64,000 nt of DNA from an uncultured Pseudomonadales bacterium (lineage in GTDB: Bacteria; Pseudomonadota; Gammaproteobacteria; Pseudomonadales; Cellvibrionaceae), in assembly GCA_947488935.1 (NCBI GenBank), contig CANLBN010000003.1, positions 305,118 to 369,117 on the forward strand, written 5' to 3'. The notes under the pieces were generated by a model. The model was given only the letters and a program-made list of their open reading frames with translations, did not search any database and was not told the DNA's origin. Below are positions 52,751-62,800 of this stretch, piece after piece. Position numbers and translations under genes: made by a program. How positions within the stretch are numbered: the first letter of the stretch is position 1; each line of letters begins with the position of its first letter.

Positions 52751-54007
52751 TTATTCCTTGATGGCGAGTCCCTGTTTGAGTGACTGGCGATATGCCATTG
52801 TTGCCGGTATGCAGGCAAACAGCATGGCGATCCCTAGCATTATTAATGAATATTTTCCCGTTGACCAAGTTAAAGGGTTAGTTGTTAAGTTTAATCCGTA
52901 TAACTCTGAAACTATAGGTTGGCTGGCGAGTATGCCTCCCCAAAATAGACCAATCCCCATAATAATGCCTACAAGCACAAGACCTATAACTTCTAGCTGA
53001 ATTAAACTAAAAATAAATCGTGCAGGTGCGCCAATAGCACGTAAGACTGCTATCTCTCGATTACGTTGTTTTATTGTGGAGAGCATCATGGTAATGATGC
53101 CAAGTAAAGAGGTAACGGCAACTAGCCCGGCAATTAAAGCCAGTATCTTTTCGACGACATCCATCGTTTGCCATAATTCACTAATAACCACGCCCGGTAA
53201 TATCGCCATCAGCGGCTCTTGTTTGTACTCGTTTATAGCTCTTTGTACACGAAAGGTTGATATTTTACTTTTTAAACCAAGGTAAGCCGCTGTAATATTT
53301 TTGGGTGTTAAATCTTTCTTAAGGGCGTCTTCTGCGCTAATAGATAAGCCTTGTATTTGTACGCCATTTGTCCAGCCTACATGTATCGCCTCCATCCCTG
53401 CGAGACTTATATGTACGGTTTTATCAACGGGAGTGCCTGTTGCCTCTAGAATGCCAACAACTGTAAAGGGTTTGTCGTCGTGGTGAACAAAACTAACGCT
53501 AGCGACACCATGTGATAGAACAATTTTTTGGCCAATATCGTACTGTAGTTTTTTAGCAACATCGGAACCCAAAACTACATCGTAAACACCATTAAATATT
53601 TTGCCTTTGCTAAATGTTAAAGGCTGTTTTTGACGATAACGATAATAGGTAAAGTAATCCTCGCTTGTGCCCATTACCCGATAACCCTTATGTGAGTCAC
53701 CCAAGGAAATAGGGATTGCCCAATCGACTGATTTTTGTTGTGTGATTTTTTGATAGTTCTCCCAGCTAATATTATTAGTGGCATTACCAATGCGAAAAAC
53801 CGAATAAAGTAATAAATTAATCCTGCCAGATCGAGCGCCTACAATTAAGTCCACGTCAGAGATAGTACTCGCAAAATTTGCTTTAGCTTGTTGGCGTATG
53901 TGCTCTACGCTCAACACAATAGCGACGCTCATAGTTATGGAGCATACGGCTAAAAATGCGGTTAGTTTTCGGTTAATAATACTCGCAAGAGCAATTTTAA
54001 ATAGCAT
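52751..54007 (-). CDS. FtsX/MacB-type ABC transporter permease
   Basis: 418 residues. N-terminal helix (about 15-35), a large periplasmic domain (about 45-270) and three C-terminal helices (about 280-410), with the FtsX-family sequence RNREIAVLRAIGAPARFIFSLIQLEVIGLVLVGIIMGIG. Coupled to the adjacent ATP-binding gene by an 11-base overlap. Such pairs move lipoproteins or act as mechanical switches; next to DUF3299 and a His-rich ZrgA-like gene, a zinc-related role is likely here. Confidence 0.85.
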   Translation of the reverse strand: MLFKIALASIINRKLTAFLAVCSITMSVAIVLSVEHIRQQAKANFASTISDVDLIVGARSGRINLLLYSVFRIGNATNNISWENYQKITQQKSVDWAIPISLGDSHKGYRVMGTSEDYFTYYRYRQKQPLTFSKGKIFNGVYDVVLGSDVAKKLQYDIGQKIVLSHGVASVSFVHHDDKPFTVVGILEATGTPVDKTVHISLAGMEAIHVGWTNGVQIQGLSISAEDALKKDLTPKNITAAYLGLKSKISTFRVQRAINEYKQEPLMAILPGVVISELWQTMDVVEKILALIAGLVAVTSLLGIITMMLSTIKQRNREIAVLRAIGAPARFIFSLIQLEVIGLVLVGIIMGIGLFWGGILASQPIVSELYGLNLTTNPLTWSTGKYSLIMLGIAMLFACIPATMAYRQSLKQGLAIKE

Positions 54008-54686
54008 GATGGAATGGCTCTACTTTATTTAACTGTTGCAAGTCAATGGTTTGATCAAAATATTGAGCGAGGCTTTTATCGTGGCTAACAAATAAAATGG
54101 TACTGTTATATTCCTTAGTTTGTTGCAATAGTAAACTAATGAACTCGTCCCTTGTTTCACTGTCTAACGCAGATGTTGGTTCGTCGGCAATAATGATTTC
54201 TGGCTGATGGAATAGCGCTCGAGCGACAGCAACTCGTTGTTGTTGGCCAACGCTGAGTTGATTGGCTTTTTGCAAAAGTAACGATTTGGGTAAGCTCAGT
54301 TGATCGACAAGTAACTCAACGCTTTTTGTTGTATTTTTAGAGGCAGAAAATGCTTGGCTCAATTGAATGTTTTCAAGGACGGATAAATAAGGGATTAAAT
54401 TAAATTGCTGAAAAATAACGCCCATATGACGCGCGCGAAATTTATCTCTTTGAACTGGCTTTAATTGGTTGATCTCTTTACCTAAAATGTTAACAATACC
54501 GTGTTGCGGCTCCAAAATACCTGCTATTATATTAAGTAGAGTCGATTTTCCTGAGCCTGAACGGCCATAAATAAACACACTTTGGCCTGTATCGACTTCC
54601 CACTTTTCGATATCGAGTGTAGGGGCTTTAGTTGTCGACCAGCGGAATGCTACATTACTGAGTGATATTGCGTGCTTTATGGACAT
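53997..54686 (-). CDS. LolD/MacB-like ABC transporter ATP-binding protein
   Basis: 229 residues, Walker [12 protein letters not shown], signature LSVGQQQRVAVARAL, Walker [13 protein letters not shown]. LolD/YbbA/MacB-type ATPase partnering the FtsX-like permease. Overlaps that gene, confirming one unit. Confidence 0.88.
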   Translation of the reverse strand: MSIKHAISLSNVAFRWSTTKAPTLDIEKWEVDTGQSVFIYGRSGSGKSTLLNIIAGILEPQHGIVNILGKEINQLKPVQRDKFRARHMGVIFQQFNLIPYLSVLENIQLSQAFSASKNTTKSVELLVDQLSLPKSLLLQKANQLSVGQQQRVAVARALFHQPEIIIADEPTSALDSETRDEFISLLLQQTKEYNSTILFVSHDKSLAQYFDQTIDLQQLNKVEPFHHAI

Positions 54687-54734
54687 TTCTTAAGGCTTCG
54701 TTTGTGAGTGATATTTAACAAGAGAATAATTGTT

Positions 54735-55370
54735 ATGACCAAATTTTTTTCAATTAAAAGTAACTCTATTGTCGCTTCATTTAATAAATGTTGCACACTT
54801 TCTTTGCTGCTACTTGTATTTGGCAGTGCTCATGTCTCAGCAAAAGAATTTAGCACAGTCGAATGGGTAGAGCTTATTCCTAAAGCCGATCTCGATGCTT
54901 TACTCAACCCGCCTCAAGTTATTTCAGGGATTGTCGATGGCGCACCTGAGGATGTTCTGGGTGGCTCTTTAGCTGATTCAATTGAACAAGCGATTGGTGA
55001 AGCGGTAGCACCCTCTTTAGAAGGGCAAGCATATTACAATGCCTTAGAGTCAACAAATATTAAAGAAGAATACGACAGTAAAAATATTCGTATAGCAGGT
55101 TTTGTTGTCCCAGTTGAATATGGCGAAGATCAACGTATTACTGAGTTCTTTTTAGTGCCATATTTTGGTGCGTGTATTCATCTTCCGCCACCACCACCTA
55201 ATCAAATCATTTATGTAAAATATCCTAAAGGCTTATTGATCGATGCTTTGTATGACCCTTTTTGGGTTGAAGGGCAATTAAATACACAAATTATCGAAAA
55301 CGATCTAGCAACTTCAGCATATGCTTTGGCTGCCGATGCGATTAAGCCTTATCAGGAATACCAGCAGTAA
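54735..55370 (+). CDS. DUF3299 periplasmic protein
   Basis: About 211 residues from ATG 54735; an upstream GTG at 54708 is less likely because the signal peptide would be displaced. Signal peptide ends near HVSAKEF. The DUF3299 core is NIRIAGFVVPVEYGEDQRITEFFLVPYFGACIHLPPPPPNQIIYV. Such proteins accompany FtsX/LolD transporters and zinc-related genes in pseudomonads. Divergent from the ATPase gene by about 50 bases, the likely shared promoter region. Confidence 0.83.
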   Translation: MTKFFSIKSNSIVASFNKCCTLSLLLLVFGSAHVSAKEFSTVEWVELIPKADLDALLNPPQVISGIVDGAPEDVLGGSLADSIEQAIGEAVAPSLEGQAYYNALESTNIKEEYDSKNIRIAGFVVPVEYGEDQRITEFFLVPYFGACIHLPPPPPNQIIYVKYPKGLLIDALYDPFWVEGQLNTQIIENDLATSAYALAADAIKPYQEYQQ

Positions 55371-55380
55371 CTTTTAAAGC

Positions 55381-56037
55381 CTACTCCATCTCTACGCCTG
55401 TTTTTGCAGGCGTTGTCAGCACAGACCCCTGTTTGTTTGGCGTTACCCAATTGACCTGAATCTTTTCAAAGCCATTAAAGTGTTTAAAGGCGTTAATAGT
55501 GGCTGTGAGAGTATTTTGTATACTTTTATCGCACTGTAATGTGTAACTTACATGAAATCCGCTATGACCATCATCGCTTTCGTCATGATCGTGGTGCTCT
55601 TCATGTTCTTCGTGCTTTGCGTGTTCTTCATGTTCTTTGTGCTTCTCGTGCTTTGCGTGTTCCTCATGTTCTTCGTGCTTCTCGTGCTCTTCATGTTCCT
55701 CATGTTTTGCGTGTTCAGAGTGGTTTTCGTCATGATGTTCTTCAAAAGGAGACTCAACATTAGCATTTACCTGTTTACAGGCACCTCGATCAAAGGTTAT
55801 CAAATGTCTGTAGTCGTTTAATGTATTAAGGCTGCTTTCGAGCTGCTTATGTTGTGCTTGTGTTTTTGGTGTGTATTCAAAACCCAATATATTATCTGCG
55901 GGTGATTCGAGCTCTAGCAATATTTGGCCATTTTCAAGGGCAACAAATAGCTCTGCCTCTCCATGAACGTGTTTCTCAGCGGCTAGAGAAGCCATGGGTA
56001 ATATGGCGATGAGGAGAAAAAATCTGTGATTCAACAT
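55381..56037 (-). CDS. zrgA: His-rich ZrgA/DUF2796 zinc-uptake protein
   Basis: 218 residues: signal peptide (1-19, PMASLA), a ZrgA-type domain (EKHVHGEAELFVALENGQILLELESPADNILGFEY), a His/Glu repeat tract (about residues 97-157, dozens of EEH and KH units) and a C-terminal domain ending FKHFNGFEKIQVNWVTPN. Periplasmic zinc chelator expected to feed a zinc transporter. A Zur-like palindrome lies 27 bases before its ATG, so it should be induced by zinc starvation. Convergent with the DUF3299 gene, 10 bases apart. Confidence 0.85.
   Translation of the reverse strand: MLNHRFFLLIAILPMASLAAEKHVHGEAELFVALENGQILLELESPADNILGFEYTPKTQAQHKQLESSLNTLNDYRHLITFDRGACKQVNANVESPFEEHHDENHSEHAKHEEHEEHEKHEEHEEHAKHEKHKEHEEHAKHEEHEEHHDHDESDDGHSGFHVSYTLQCDKSIQNTLTATINAFKHFNGFEKIQVNWVTPNKQGSVLTTPAKTGVEME
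55588..55740. repeat. Imperfect tandem repeat encoding the His-Glu tract
   Basis: The coding strand repeats units of 9-15 bases built from GAACATGAA, GAGCACGAA and AAGCACGAA. The array is prone to slippage and its length probably varies among strains. Opposite-strand frames of similar length here are by-products. Confidence 0.8.
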
Positions 56038-56063
56038 GATTGCATTCCTTGGTAAGGCTTAAA

Positions 56064-56080
56064 ATGTTATGTTATAACAT
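56064..56080. promoter_or_regulatory. Zur-like box upstream of the zrgA-like gene
   Basis: ATGTTAT-GTT-ATAACAT, a palindrome with perfect 7-bp arms matching the general Zur consensus (ATGTTATAN-TATAACAT type). It sits over the expected promoter of the His-rich gene. Similar boxes precede zinc-uptake genes in other gammaproteobacteria. Confidence 0.65.
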
Positions 56081-56220
56081 AATAGTTGGCAGGTTCAAGA
56101 TGTTAAATTTTAACAAGCTAATTTTTAGTAAAAAGGATTTACAAACGGTAGGTTTGGGCTTTTATGGTAAATCTTGTTAGAGGAAATGACTGTATTTGCG
56201 AGGTTTATTGATTAAGTGGC

Positions 56221-56610
56221 TTACTCACGAGATGAGGATGGACGGCTATCGAGCATAAGGTGGTCTAAGGTGCTTTGAGCTTGCTGAGGTTGAGCTAAAT
56301 CTTTTACCTCTAGCATCTCACACTCATCATTGATCATTTGCTGAATGTCGACTGGGTAATGCTTACAATCGTCTGGACGATCATGGTAGATGCTACAAGT
56401 ATATTTTTCTTGCTCGGGTAGCTTCTCTAGCCATGGGCAGCGGCTAATTTGTTCGCCTGTATCCGGATCCATCCAAATTTTTCCATCGCTAACATACTCG
56501 TATATATGGGGCCTGAATACTTCCCAAAATTCGATCTCGTCGGCTGTTGCCGATAGACCACCATCACTATAATTTATGCAGCATTTACCGCATTGATTAC
56601 AGGGTTTCAT
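56221..56610 (-). CDS. YkgJ-type zinc/iron-chelating cysteine-cluster protein
   Basis: About 130 residues from ATG 56610 (an upstream ATG at 56670 adds 20 residues of unrelated sequence). The family motif CNQCGKCC opens the protein, followed by CPWLEKLPEQEKYTCSIYHDRPDDCKHYPVD, the remaining cysteines of the cluster-binding pattern. Function not defined. Confidence 0.82.
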   Translation of the reverse strand: MKPCNQCGKCCINYSDGGLSATADEIEFWEVFRPHIYEYVSDGKIWMDPDTGEQISRCPWLEKLPEQEKYTCSIYHDRPDDCKHYPVDIQQMINDECEMLEVKDLAQPQQAQSTLDHLMLDSRPSSSRE

Positions 56611-56813
56611 GGTAACTATTCGAAAATCTTGCCATGGTGCTTTTAATCCGTAATTTGTTATAAGCGTCATAGCATGACAGGTTATAAAAGTATGTGATAG
56701 CAGTGGTTTTGGTGCCTGCTGCTGTAGTGCCTATTATTGGAGCCTTTGAATAAGCTGTGAATCATTTCTCCTCATCGAAAACTTTACTCAGGTTTTTCAG
56801 GGTTTCCTTACAA

Positions 56814-56846
56814 TAAAAAAGCCGAGCTTTAGGCTCGGCTTTTTTG
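56814..56846. terminator. Bidirectional intrinsic terminator
   Basis: GCCGAGC-TTTAG-GCTCGGC stem with an A-run before it and a T-run after it. It ends the DUF7282-like gene (minus strand) and can stop transcripts from the other side. Confidence 0.9.
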
Positions 56847-56873
56847 CATCGATTTAGCAATAGCAGCGATGGA

Positions 56874-57326
56874 CTAGATAGCTTCTATAATTTGCATAAC
56901 AAGCTTTCCGTCAACTTTAACTGGAGCATCTTCTTTAGCGCCAAGGGTGTATTCAAAAATACCCGTTGATTTACCGCCTGCTTCAGCGTGAAGCATAACC
57001 ATTAATTTTTCGCCTTTTTTAACTTCTTCGGTCAAAATGCCAGTGACATTTTTATTGACGCCAGCTTTAAGGGGGGCATGAGCCACAACAGGGCCTGGTT
57101 TTTTACCGTCTGTGCGGTGAACAACCATCCAGCCATTAACGGCAGAAGTGATTTTTTTGGCAGTTATTGTTCCACCTGATACGTCTTGGTTTTTAGCTTT
57201 AACGCTAAGCTTGCTGCTTTTGCCGCTGTCGTCACTACCATAGCTTTGAGCATGAGCTACACCGCCACCAAGAGCGATAGCTAAAATTGCGGAGCTAATA
57301 ATTGTTTTTATGGTTGAATGTTTCAT
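56874..57326 (-). CDS. Secreted DUF7282-like protein
   Basis: 150 residues from ATG 57326 (an upstream in-frame ATG at 57374 is a weak alternative). Signal peptide of about 25 residues (ending VAHAQS). The mature part resembles DUF7282 domains: ITAKKITSAVNGWMVVHRTDGKKPGPVVAHAPLKAGVN then LMVMLHAEAGGKSTGIFEY. The role of the domain is unknown. Well-separated single gene with its own terminator. Confidence 0.78.
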   Translation of the reverse strand: MKHSTIKTIISSAILAIALGGGVAHAQSYGSDDSGKSSKLSVKAKNQDVSGGTITAKKITSAVNGWMVVHRTDGKKPGPVVAHAPLKAGVNKNVTGILTEEVKKGEKLMVMLHAEAGGKSTGIFEYTLGAKEDAPVKVDGKLVMQIIEAI

Positions 57327-57880
57327 TGTCTGATTTCCTTTGATTGTTAATCGAATGTATGTTTTGTATTTCAACAGATTGTACGCATAAGTTAATAAAT
57401 AGACCTATTTAATACTCTATGCTAGCTATACAGAAAATATATCGAATTTTTTGCGAGGTTGATGAAATCCAATCGATAGAGGGCTATTGATTCAAAAATG
57501 GCTGTATTGGCTTGCTTGTTGATCAATAATCGTTATAATTTTACCCATTACACAATTATGTGTTCTGCGGTGTGAGGCGTAAACCACACTCCAAGCTGAG
57601 GTTTATGGGCTTGATCTAATAAGTTACCGCTTATTACGAACAACCCCTGAACTGCTAACTTACCGGTTAGTTCATGGCCCCTTCCGCAAGTAAATTTTTA
57701 GATATTTATGTCTGAAACTTTGCTTTCTCAAATGTTTAAACAAAATAACAACCGATGCATGTGATGTTTAATAGCACATGTTAATTATGCGCGAGTGGAT
57801 CCTATCTATTTGTCATAATGTGGTTGTACATTAGATTTAACATTTATATTTTAATCATGACAGTGATAGAGGTTATTTAA
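57327..57880. other. Divergent regulatory region before ilvI
   Basis: About 550 bases holding the promoter of the minus-strand DUF7282-like gene and a long leader for ilvI. Several dyads are visible (GTGTG...CACAC near 57570-57592; ATAAG...CTTAT near 57619-57636; CTAAC...GTTAG near 57653-57669 overlapping TGAACT...AGTTCA). The last two are mutually exclusive, which would suit attenuation, but no leader peptide rich in Ile/Leu/Val was found. Function not shown. Confidence 0.45.
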
Positions 57881-59617
57881 GTGGAAATGCTCTCAGGTGG
57901 AGATATGCTTATTCGCTCCTTGGCAGATGAAGGTGTGGATATAATGTTTGGTTACCCCGGTGGTGCCGCATTACATATTTACGATGCAATTTATAGGCAA
58001 GATAAAGTTAAACATATACTAGTTAGGCATGAGCAGGCAGCAACGCATGCAGCTGATGCTTATGCACGTGTTACCGGTAAGGTAGGTACTGTACTGGTCA
58101 CATCGGGCCCTGGTGCCACTAATGCAATTACAGGTATTGCCACAGCCTTTATGGATTCGATTCCGATGGTTGTTATATCTGGTCAGGTTCCCAGTGACAA
58201 AATTGGTCAAGATGCTTTCCAAGAGACTGACATGATTGGTGTGTCGCGTCCTATCGTTAAGCACAGTTTTATGGTGCAAAACCCAGCGGATATCCCCGAA
58301 ATTGTCAAAAAAGCATACTATATAGCGGCATCTGGTCGTCCAGGTCCTGTGGTTATCGATGTACCCAAAGATTATACCGCCCCTAACGAAACCTATGAGT
58401 ATAACTACCCAGAATCTGTATCGATGCGTTCTTATAACCCGGTACAAAAAGGGCATAGCGGGCAAATCAAAAAAGCAGTTAATGCAATACTGGCTGCCAA
58501 ACAGCCGGTTATTTATATCGGTGGGGGTGCTATCCACGGTGATACCCCTGAGCTTGTAACCAAGCTGATTAAAACCTTGGGTTACCCTATTACTAGTACC
58601 TTGATGGGCTTAGGTGCTTATCCAAGTACCGATGATCAATTTATTGGTATGTTGGGTATGCATGGTACCTATGAAGCCAATACCGCTATGCATAAAAGCG
58701 ACTTAATTTTTTGTGTAGGTGCACGTTTTGATGACCGTGTTACCAATGCACTCGATAAATTCTGCCCCAATGCCAAGATTGTTCATATCGATATTGATCC
58801 GGCTTCTATCTCTAAAACAATTGCAGCCGATATCCCTATTGTTGGACCAGCGGACTCTGTTTTACAGCAAATGCTACCTTTGATTGAAAAGGGTAAAGAT
58901 AAAGTAGATCAACCCGCGTTAGAAAGTTGGTGGAAGTCCATTAACGAGTGGCGACAAAAGCATGGGCTTTACACTAAGAACCGTTTCGATGATCAAAGTG
59001 AAATGCTCAAGCCCCAAGAAGTGGTGCAAGCGGTTTACAAAGCCACAAAAGGCGAGGCTATTGTCGCGACGGATGTTGGTCAACATCAAATGTTTGCTGC
59101 GCAATACTATTTGTTTGATAAGCCACGTAAGTGGGTAACCTCAGGTGGCCTAGGTACGATGGGCTTTGGTATTCCTGCGGCTATGGGCGCCCAAATGGCC
59201 TTTATGGATGAGACGGTCGTTTGTATTACTGGCGAAGGTAGTGTGCAAATGTGTATTCAAGAGTTGTCGACGCTCAAGCAATACGGTTTGCCCATCAAAA
59301 TTATTAATATCAATAACCAAGCTTTGGGTATGGTTAAGCAGTGGCAAGATATGAATTACGATGGTCGCTATTCCGAAATTTTATATGAAGATTCGCTGCC
59401 AGACTTTGTCAAGTTAGCCGAGGCCTATGGCCATGTTGGTATGAAGGTGACTAAGCGCGAAGAATTAATGGGTAAGTTAGAAGAATGTTTTGCCATGAAA
59501 GATCGTGTTGTCTTTATGGATATTTATGTTGATCCCGATGAACATGTGTACCCTATGCAGATTCCGTTAGAGTCCGTTGGTGATATGCAGTTGAGTAAAA
59601 CGGAGCGTACAGCATGA
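57881..59617 (+). CDS. ilvI: Acetolactate synthase large subunit (IlvI type)
   Basis: 578 residues, thiamine-diphosphate enzyme catalysing the first committed step of valine/isoleucine synthesis. Start is GTG 57881, giving MEMLSGGDMLIRSL, which matches the IlvI N-terminus. VKHILVRHEQAATHAADAYAR carries the catalytic glutamate; GSVQMCIQELSTLKQYGLPIKIININNQ is the ThDP-magnesium motif. Stop and next start overlap (ATGA), so the small subunit is coupled. Confidence 0.97.
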   Translation: MEMLSGGDMLIRSLADEGVDIMFGYPGGAALHIYDAIYRQDKVKHILVRHEQAATHAADAYARVTGKVGTVLVTSGPGATNAITGIATAFMDSIPMVVISGQVPSDKIGQDAFQETDMIGVSRPIVKHSFMVQNPADIPEIVKKAYYIAASGRPGPVVIDVPKDYTAPNETYEYNYPESVSMRSYNPVQKGHSGQIKKAVNAILAAKQPVIYIGGGAIHGDTPELVTKLIKTLGYPITSTLMGLGAYPSTDDQFIGMLGMHGTYEANTAMHKSDLIFCVGARFDDRVTNALDKFCPNAKIVHIDIDPASISKTIAADIPIVGPADSVLQQMLPLIEKGKDKVDQPALESWWKSINEWRQKHGLYTKNRFDDQSEMLKPQEVVQAVYKATKGEAIVATDVGQHQMFAAQYYLFDKPRKWVTSGGLGTMGFGIPAAMGAQMAFMDETVVCITGEGSVQMCIQELSTLKQYGLPIKIININNQALGMVKQWQDMNYDGRYSEILYEDSLPDFVKLAEAYGHVGMKVTKREELMGKLEECFAMKDRVVFMDIYVDPDEHVYPMQIPLESVGDMQLSKTERTA

Positions 59618-60114
59618 ATAAGAGAAGACGAATAATTTCAGTATTAATGGAAAACGAGCCTGGTGCATTATCACGCGTTGTTGGTTTGTTTTCTCAGCGT
59701 GGCTATAACATTGAGAGTTTAAATGTTGCGCCAACCGAAGATGATTCACTCTCGCGCTTAACGTTAACGAGTGTTGGTGATGACCTTGCTATCGAGCAGA
59801 TTACCAAAAACTTAAATAAACTCATTGATGTCGTTAAGCTTGTTGATCTTTCAGAAGGCTCCCATATTGAGCGTGAGTTAATGATGATCAAAGTGCGTGC
59901 AACGGGCAGTATGCGTGAAGAAGTTAAACGCAGTGTTGATATCTTCCGTGGGCAGATTATCGATGTCACTCAAAGTACCTATACCATTCAACTGTTAGGT
60001 AACTCTGAAAAATTAAGTGCTTTTATCGATGCAGTCGGTGAAACTATTGTTTTAGAGGTCGTGCGTACCGGTGTGTCTGGTATTAGTCGCGGTGAAAAAA
60101 TACTTAAGCTCTAG
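59614..60114 (+). CDS. ilvH: Acetolactate synthase regulatory subunit IlvH
   Basis: 166 residues with an N-terminal ACT domain (RRIISVLMENEPGALSRVVGLFSQRGYNIESLNVAPTED) and a C-terminal regulatory half (FRGQIIDVTQSTYTIQLLG). Binds valine for feedback inhibition. Overlaps ilvI by four bases. Confidence 0.96.
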   Translation: MNKRRRIISVLMENEPGALSRVVGLFSQRGYNIESLNVAPTEDDSLSRLTLTSVGDDLAIEQITKNLNKLIDVVKLVDLSEGSHIERELMMIKVRATGSMREEVKRSVDIFRGQIIDVTQSTYTIQLLGNSEKLSAFIDAVGETIVLEVVRTGVSGISRGEKILKL

Positions 60115-60615
60115 TATATAAAGCTCTCGAATAAGTCGGGAATGATTTTTTGAGGGCTTTAATCCCCCTTCCTGTTGTTGCCTGCATGGACGTAGGTAAT
60201 TGGTGTAAGCCATTGAAGATTTAATCAATAGCTTGTTGTTGTCTTTAATCCTTGCCTTAGATTAGGCTGCCGTCCTTATCGAAAGTTTATTCAGAAATTC
60301 CTTAGAGCTTTGTTTAAAGAAGGTTATCCTCAATAATAATTATGGGCTAATGAAAAAGTTCGACCCTAAAAATAGACATGTTATGCGACATGTTTTTCTT
60401 AAAGATGATCGTTATTTATCCAGGGCATCTGCCAGAAATGTATTTTTTGTTTTATTTCATTCCATTCCATCTCAAAGAAAATGGCCATGCTCTATTGCTC
60501 GATTTTATCAGTCAAATCGAACCCATTATTGATTTAAAAGTAACGGATAAGATCAATTACCTTTATTCTTTTAAGGATGCCGATGATGCGGCGAAAGAGA
60601 ATTGATGCTCGCTTA
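60115..60615. other. Gap between ilvH and ilvY with weak short frames
   Basis: A hairpin (AAAGCTCTC...GAGGGCTTT, 60121-60161) follows ilvH and probably ends it. Two overlapping short frames of 60 and 75 codons (60350-60532 and 60378-60605) lack a ribosome site and a recognisable family. The second (IYPGHLPEMYFLFYFIPFHLKENG) looks somewhat protein-like and could be a remnant. I do not call a gene. Confidence 0.4.
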
Positions 60616-61485
60616 CTAGGAATTGGATAATGAATCCCATAGCGCTTTAATCAATGGGTTTTGTAAGCGTTTTTTTTGTGCGCATAAGCCGACTTCTATG
60701 GGTTTTAATGCAGGCTTGTGATCAATCGTTTTTACTTGATTAATGAGTGGGCTGTTGTCTAATACAATTTTAGGGATGACACCAACGCCAAACCCCAAGC
60801 TTACCATACTGACAATAGCCTCGTTACCCGATACTTGTGCATAGATATTAGGCTTAATATTTTTTTGCTGAAACCACGTATCTACCCGTTTTCTGATTAA
60901 CCCTTTTTCAGACAAAATTAATGGAGTGCCCTGCCAATTATTCGTGGGGCTTTTATATTGCGAGCTATTTAAAGGTGCGATCATTACTAATGGTGAAATA
61001 GTAATTCGCTTAAAATTGAGTTTGCTGGGTAATTTCTCTGGGCGGGCGCCAATTGCGAGGTCATCGTTATCTTCTAGAATATGATTGATTGCCTCTTCGG
61101 AGTCACCGGTGTGCAGCGTCATGCCAATTTTGGGATGTGCCTTTCTAAAATCACTCAAAATAGTATGTAAAAAACTGTAACTTGCAGTGACAGAGCAGTA
61201 AATGCTGATCTCTCCTTGTAGCTCCTGAGTTTCTTCCATTAACGATTGTCTAAAGTTCTGCCATAAACTGGTTGATTCACGTGCATATTGTTGGAAAAGA
61301 ACGCCTTCTTTGGTGAGCTGAACCGAGCGATTATCACGTTCAAATAAGGATGTGTCTAATGTTTCTTCGAGTTGCTGAATTGTTCTCGTTAATGCCGATG
61401 GACTGATATGCATTGCCTGACTAGTTCGGCCAAAATGTAGTGTTTCACAAAGGTGTAAAAAGAGTGACAGTGTGCGATTATCCAT
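60616..61485 (-). CDS. ilvY: LysR-type activator IlvY
   Basis: 289 residues: N-terminal winged helix (TLSLFLHLCETLHFGRTSQAMHISPSALTRTIQQLEETL, matching IlvY start), then the LysR effector domain (GEISIYCSVTASYSFLHTIL; SLGFGVGVIPKIV). Divergent from ilvC, the classic IlvY-ilvC arrangement, in which IlvY with acetolactate activates ilvC. Confidence 0.92.
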   Translation of the reverse strand: MDNRTLSLFLHLCETLHFGRTSQAMHISPSALTRTIQQLEETLDTSLFERDNRSVQLTKEGVLFQQYARESTSLWQNFRQSLMEETQELQGEISIYCSVTASYSFLHTILSDFRKAHPKIGMTLHTGDSEEAINHILEDNDDLAIGARPEKLPSKLNFKRITISPLVMIAPLNSSQYKSPTNNWQGTPLILSEKGLIRKRVDTWFQQKNIKPNIYAQVSGNEAIVSMVSLGFGVGVIPKIVLDNSPLINQVKTIDHKPALKPIEVGLCAQKKRLQNPLIKALWDSLSNS

Positions 61486-61504
61486 GGAGCTTCTCGGGTT
61501 AATA

Positions 61505-61570
61505 TTGCATATATAGAAATAGTGTTTTGTTAATATATCATTTTACGCAATAGCAGGCATTCCTTATAAT
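61505..61570 (+). promoter_or_regulatory. ilvC promoter with candidate IlvY sites
   Basis: TTTACG (61542-61547) and TATAAT (61565-61570) with a 17-base spacer make a good sigma-70 promoter. TTGC at 61505 and GCAA at 61547-61550 are possible IlvY half-sites. The site calls are tentative. Confidence 0.5.
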
Positions 61571-61613
61571 CCCGCCACACAAATTTTAAGCGTTTATTAT
61601 TCTGGCGTTTTGA

Positions 61614-62669
<1,056 letters not shown>

Positions 62670-62713
62670 TTAGAGTGATTTCTCCTTGAGGGAATGATCG
62701 ATATTTTTCTGAG

Positions 62714-62743
62714 ACGCGATACTGAACAAGTATCGCGTTTTTT
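62714..62743 (+). terminator. Intrinsic terminator after ilvC
   Basis: ACGCGATAC-TGAACAA-GTATCGCGT followed by a T-run, 45 bases after the ilvC stop. Confidence 0.9.
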
Positions 62744-62800
62744 GTTTCTTGGGTCTATTGCGCGTATTATAGCGATTAAATGTAATTTATTGAGGTGACT

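Noticed and set aside
55539..55821. Overlapping frames opposite and beside the His-rich gene
   Set aside because: They arise from the tandem repeat being open in several frames; composition is not protein-like (long runs of Phe/Val/Met or Thr/Lys/Asn).
57541..57720. Branched-chain attenuator leader peptide before ilvI
   Set aside because: Dyads exist, but no short frame rich in Ile, Leu or Val with a ribosome site was found, so attenuation cannot be claimed.
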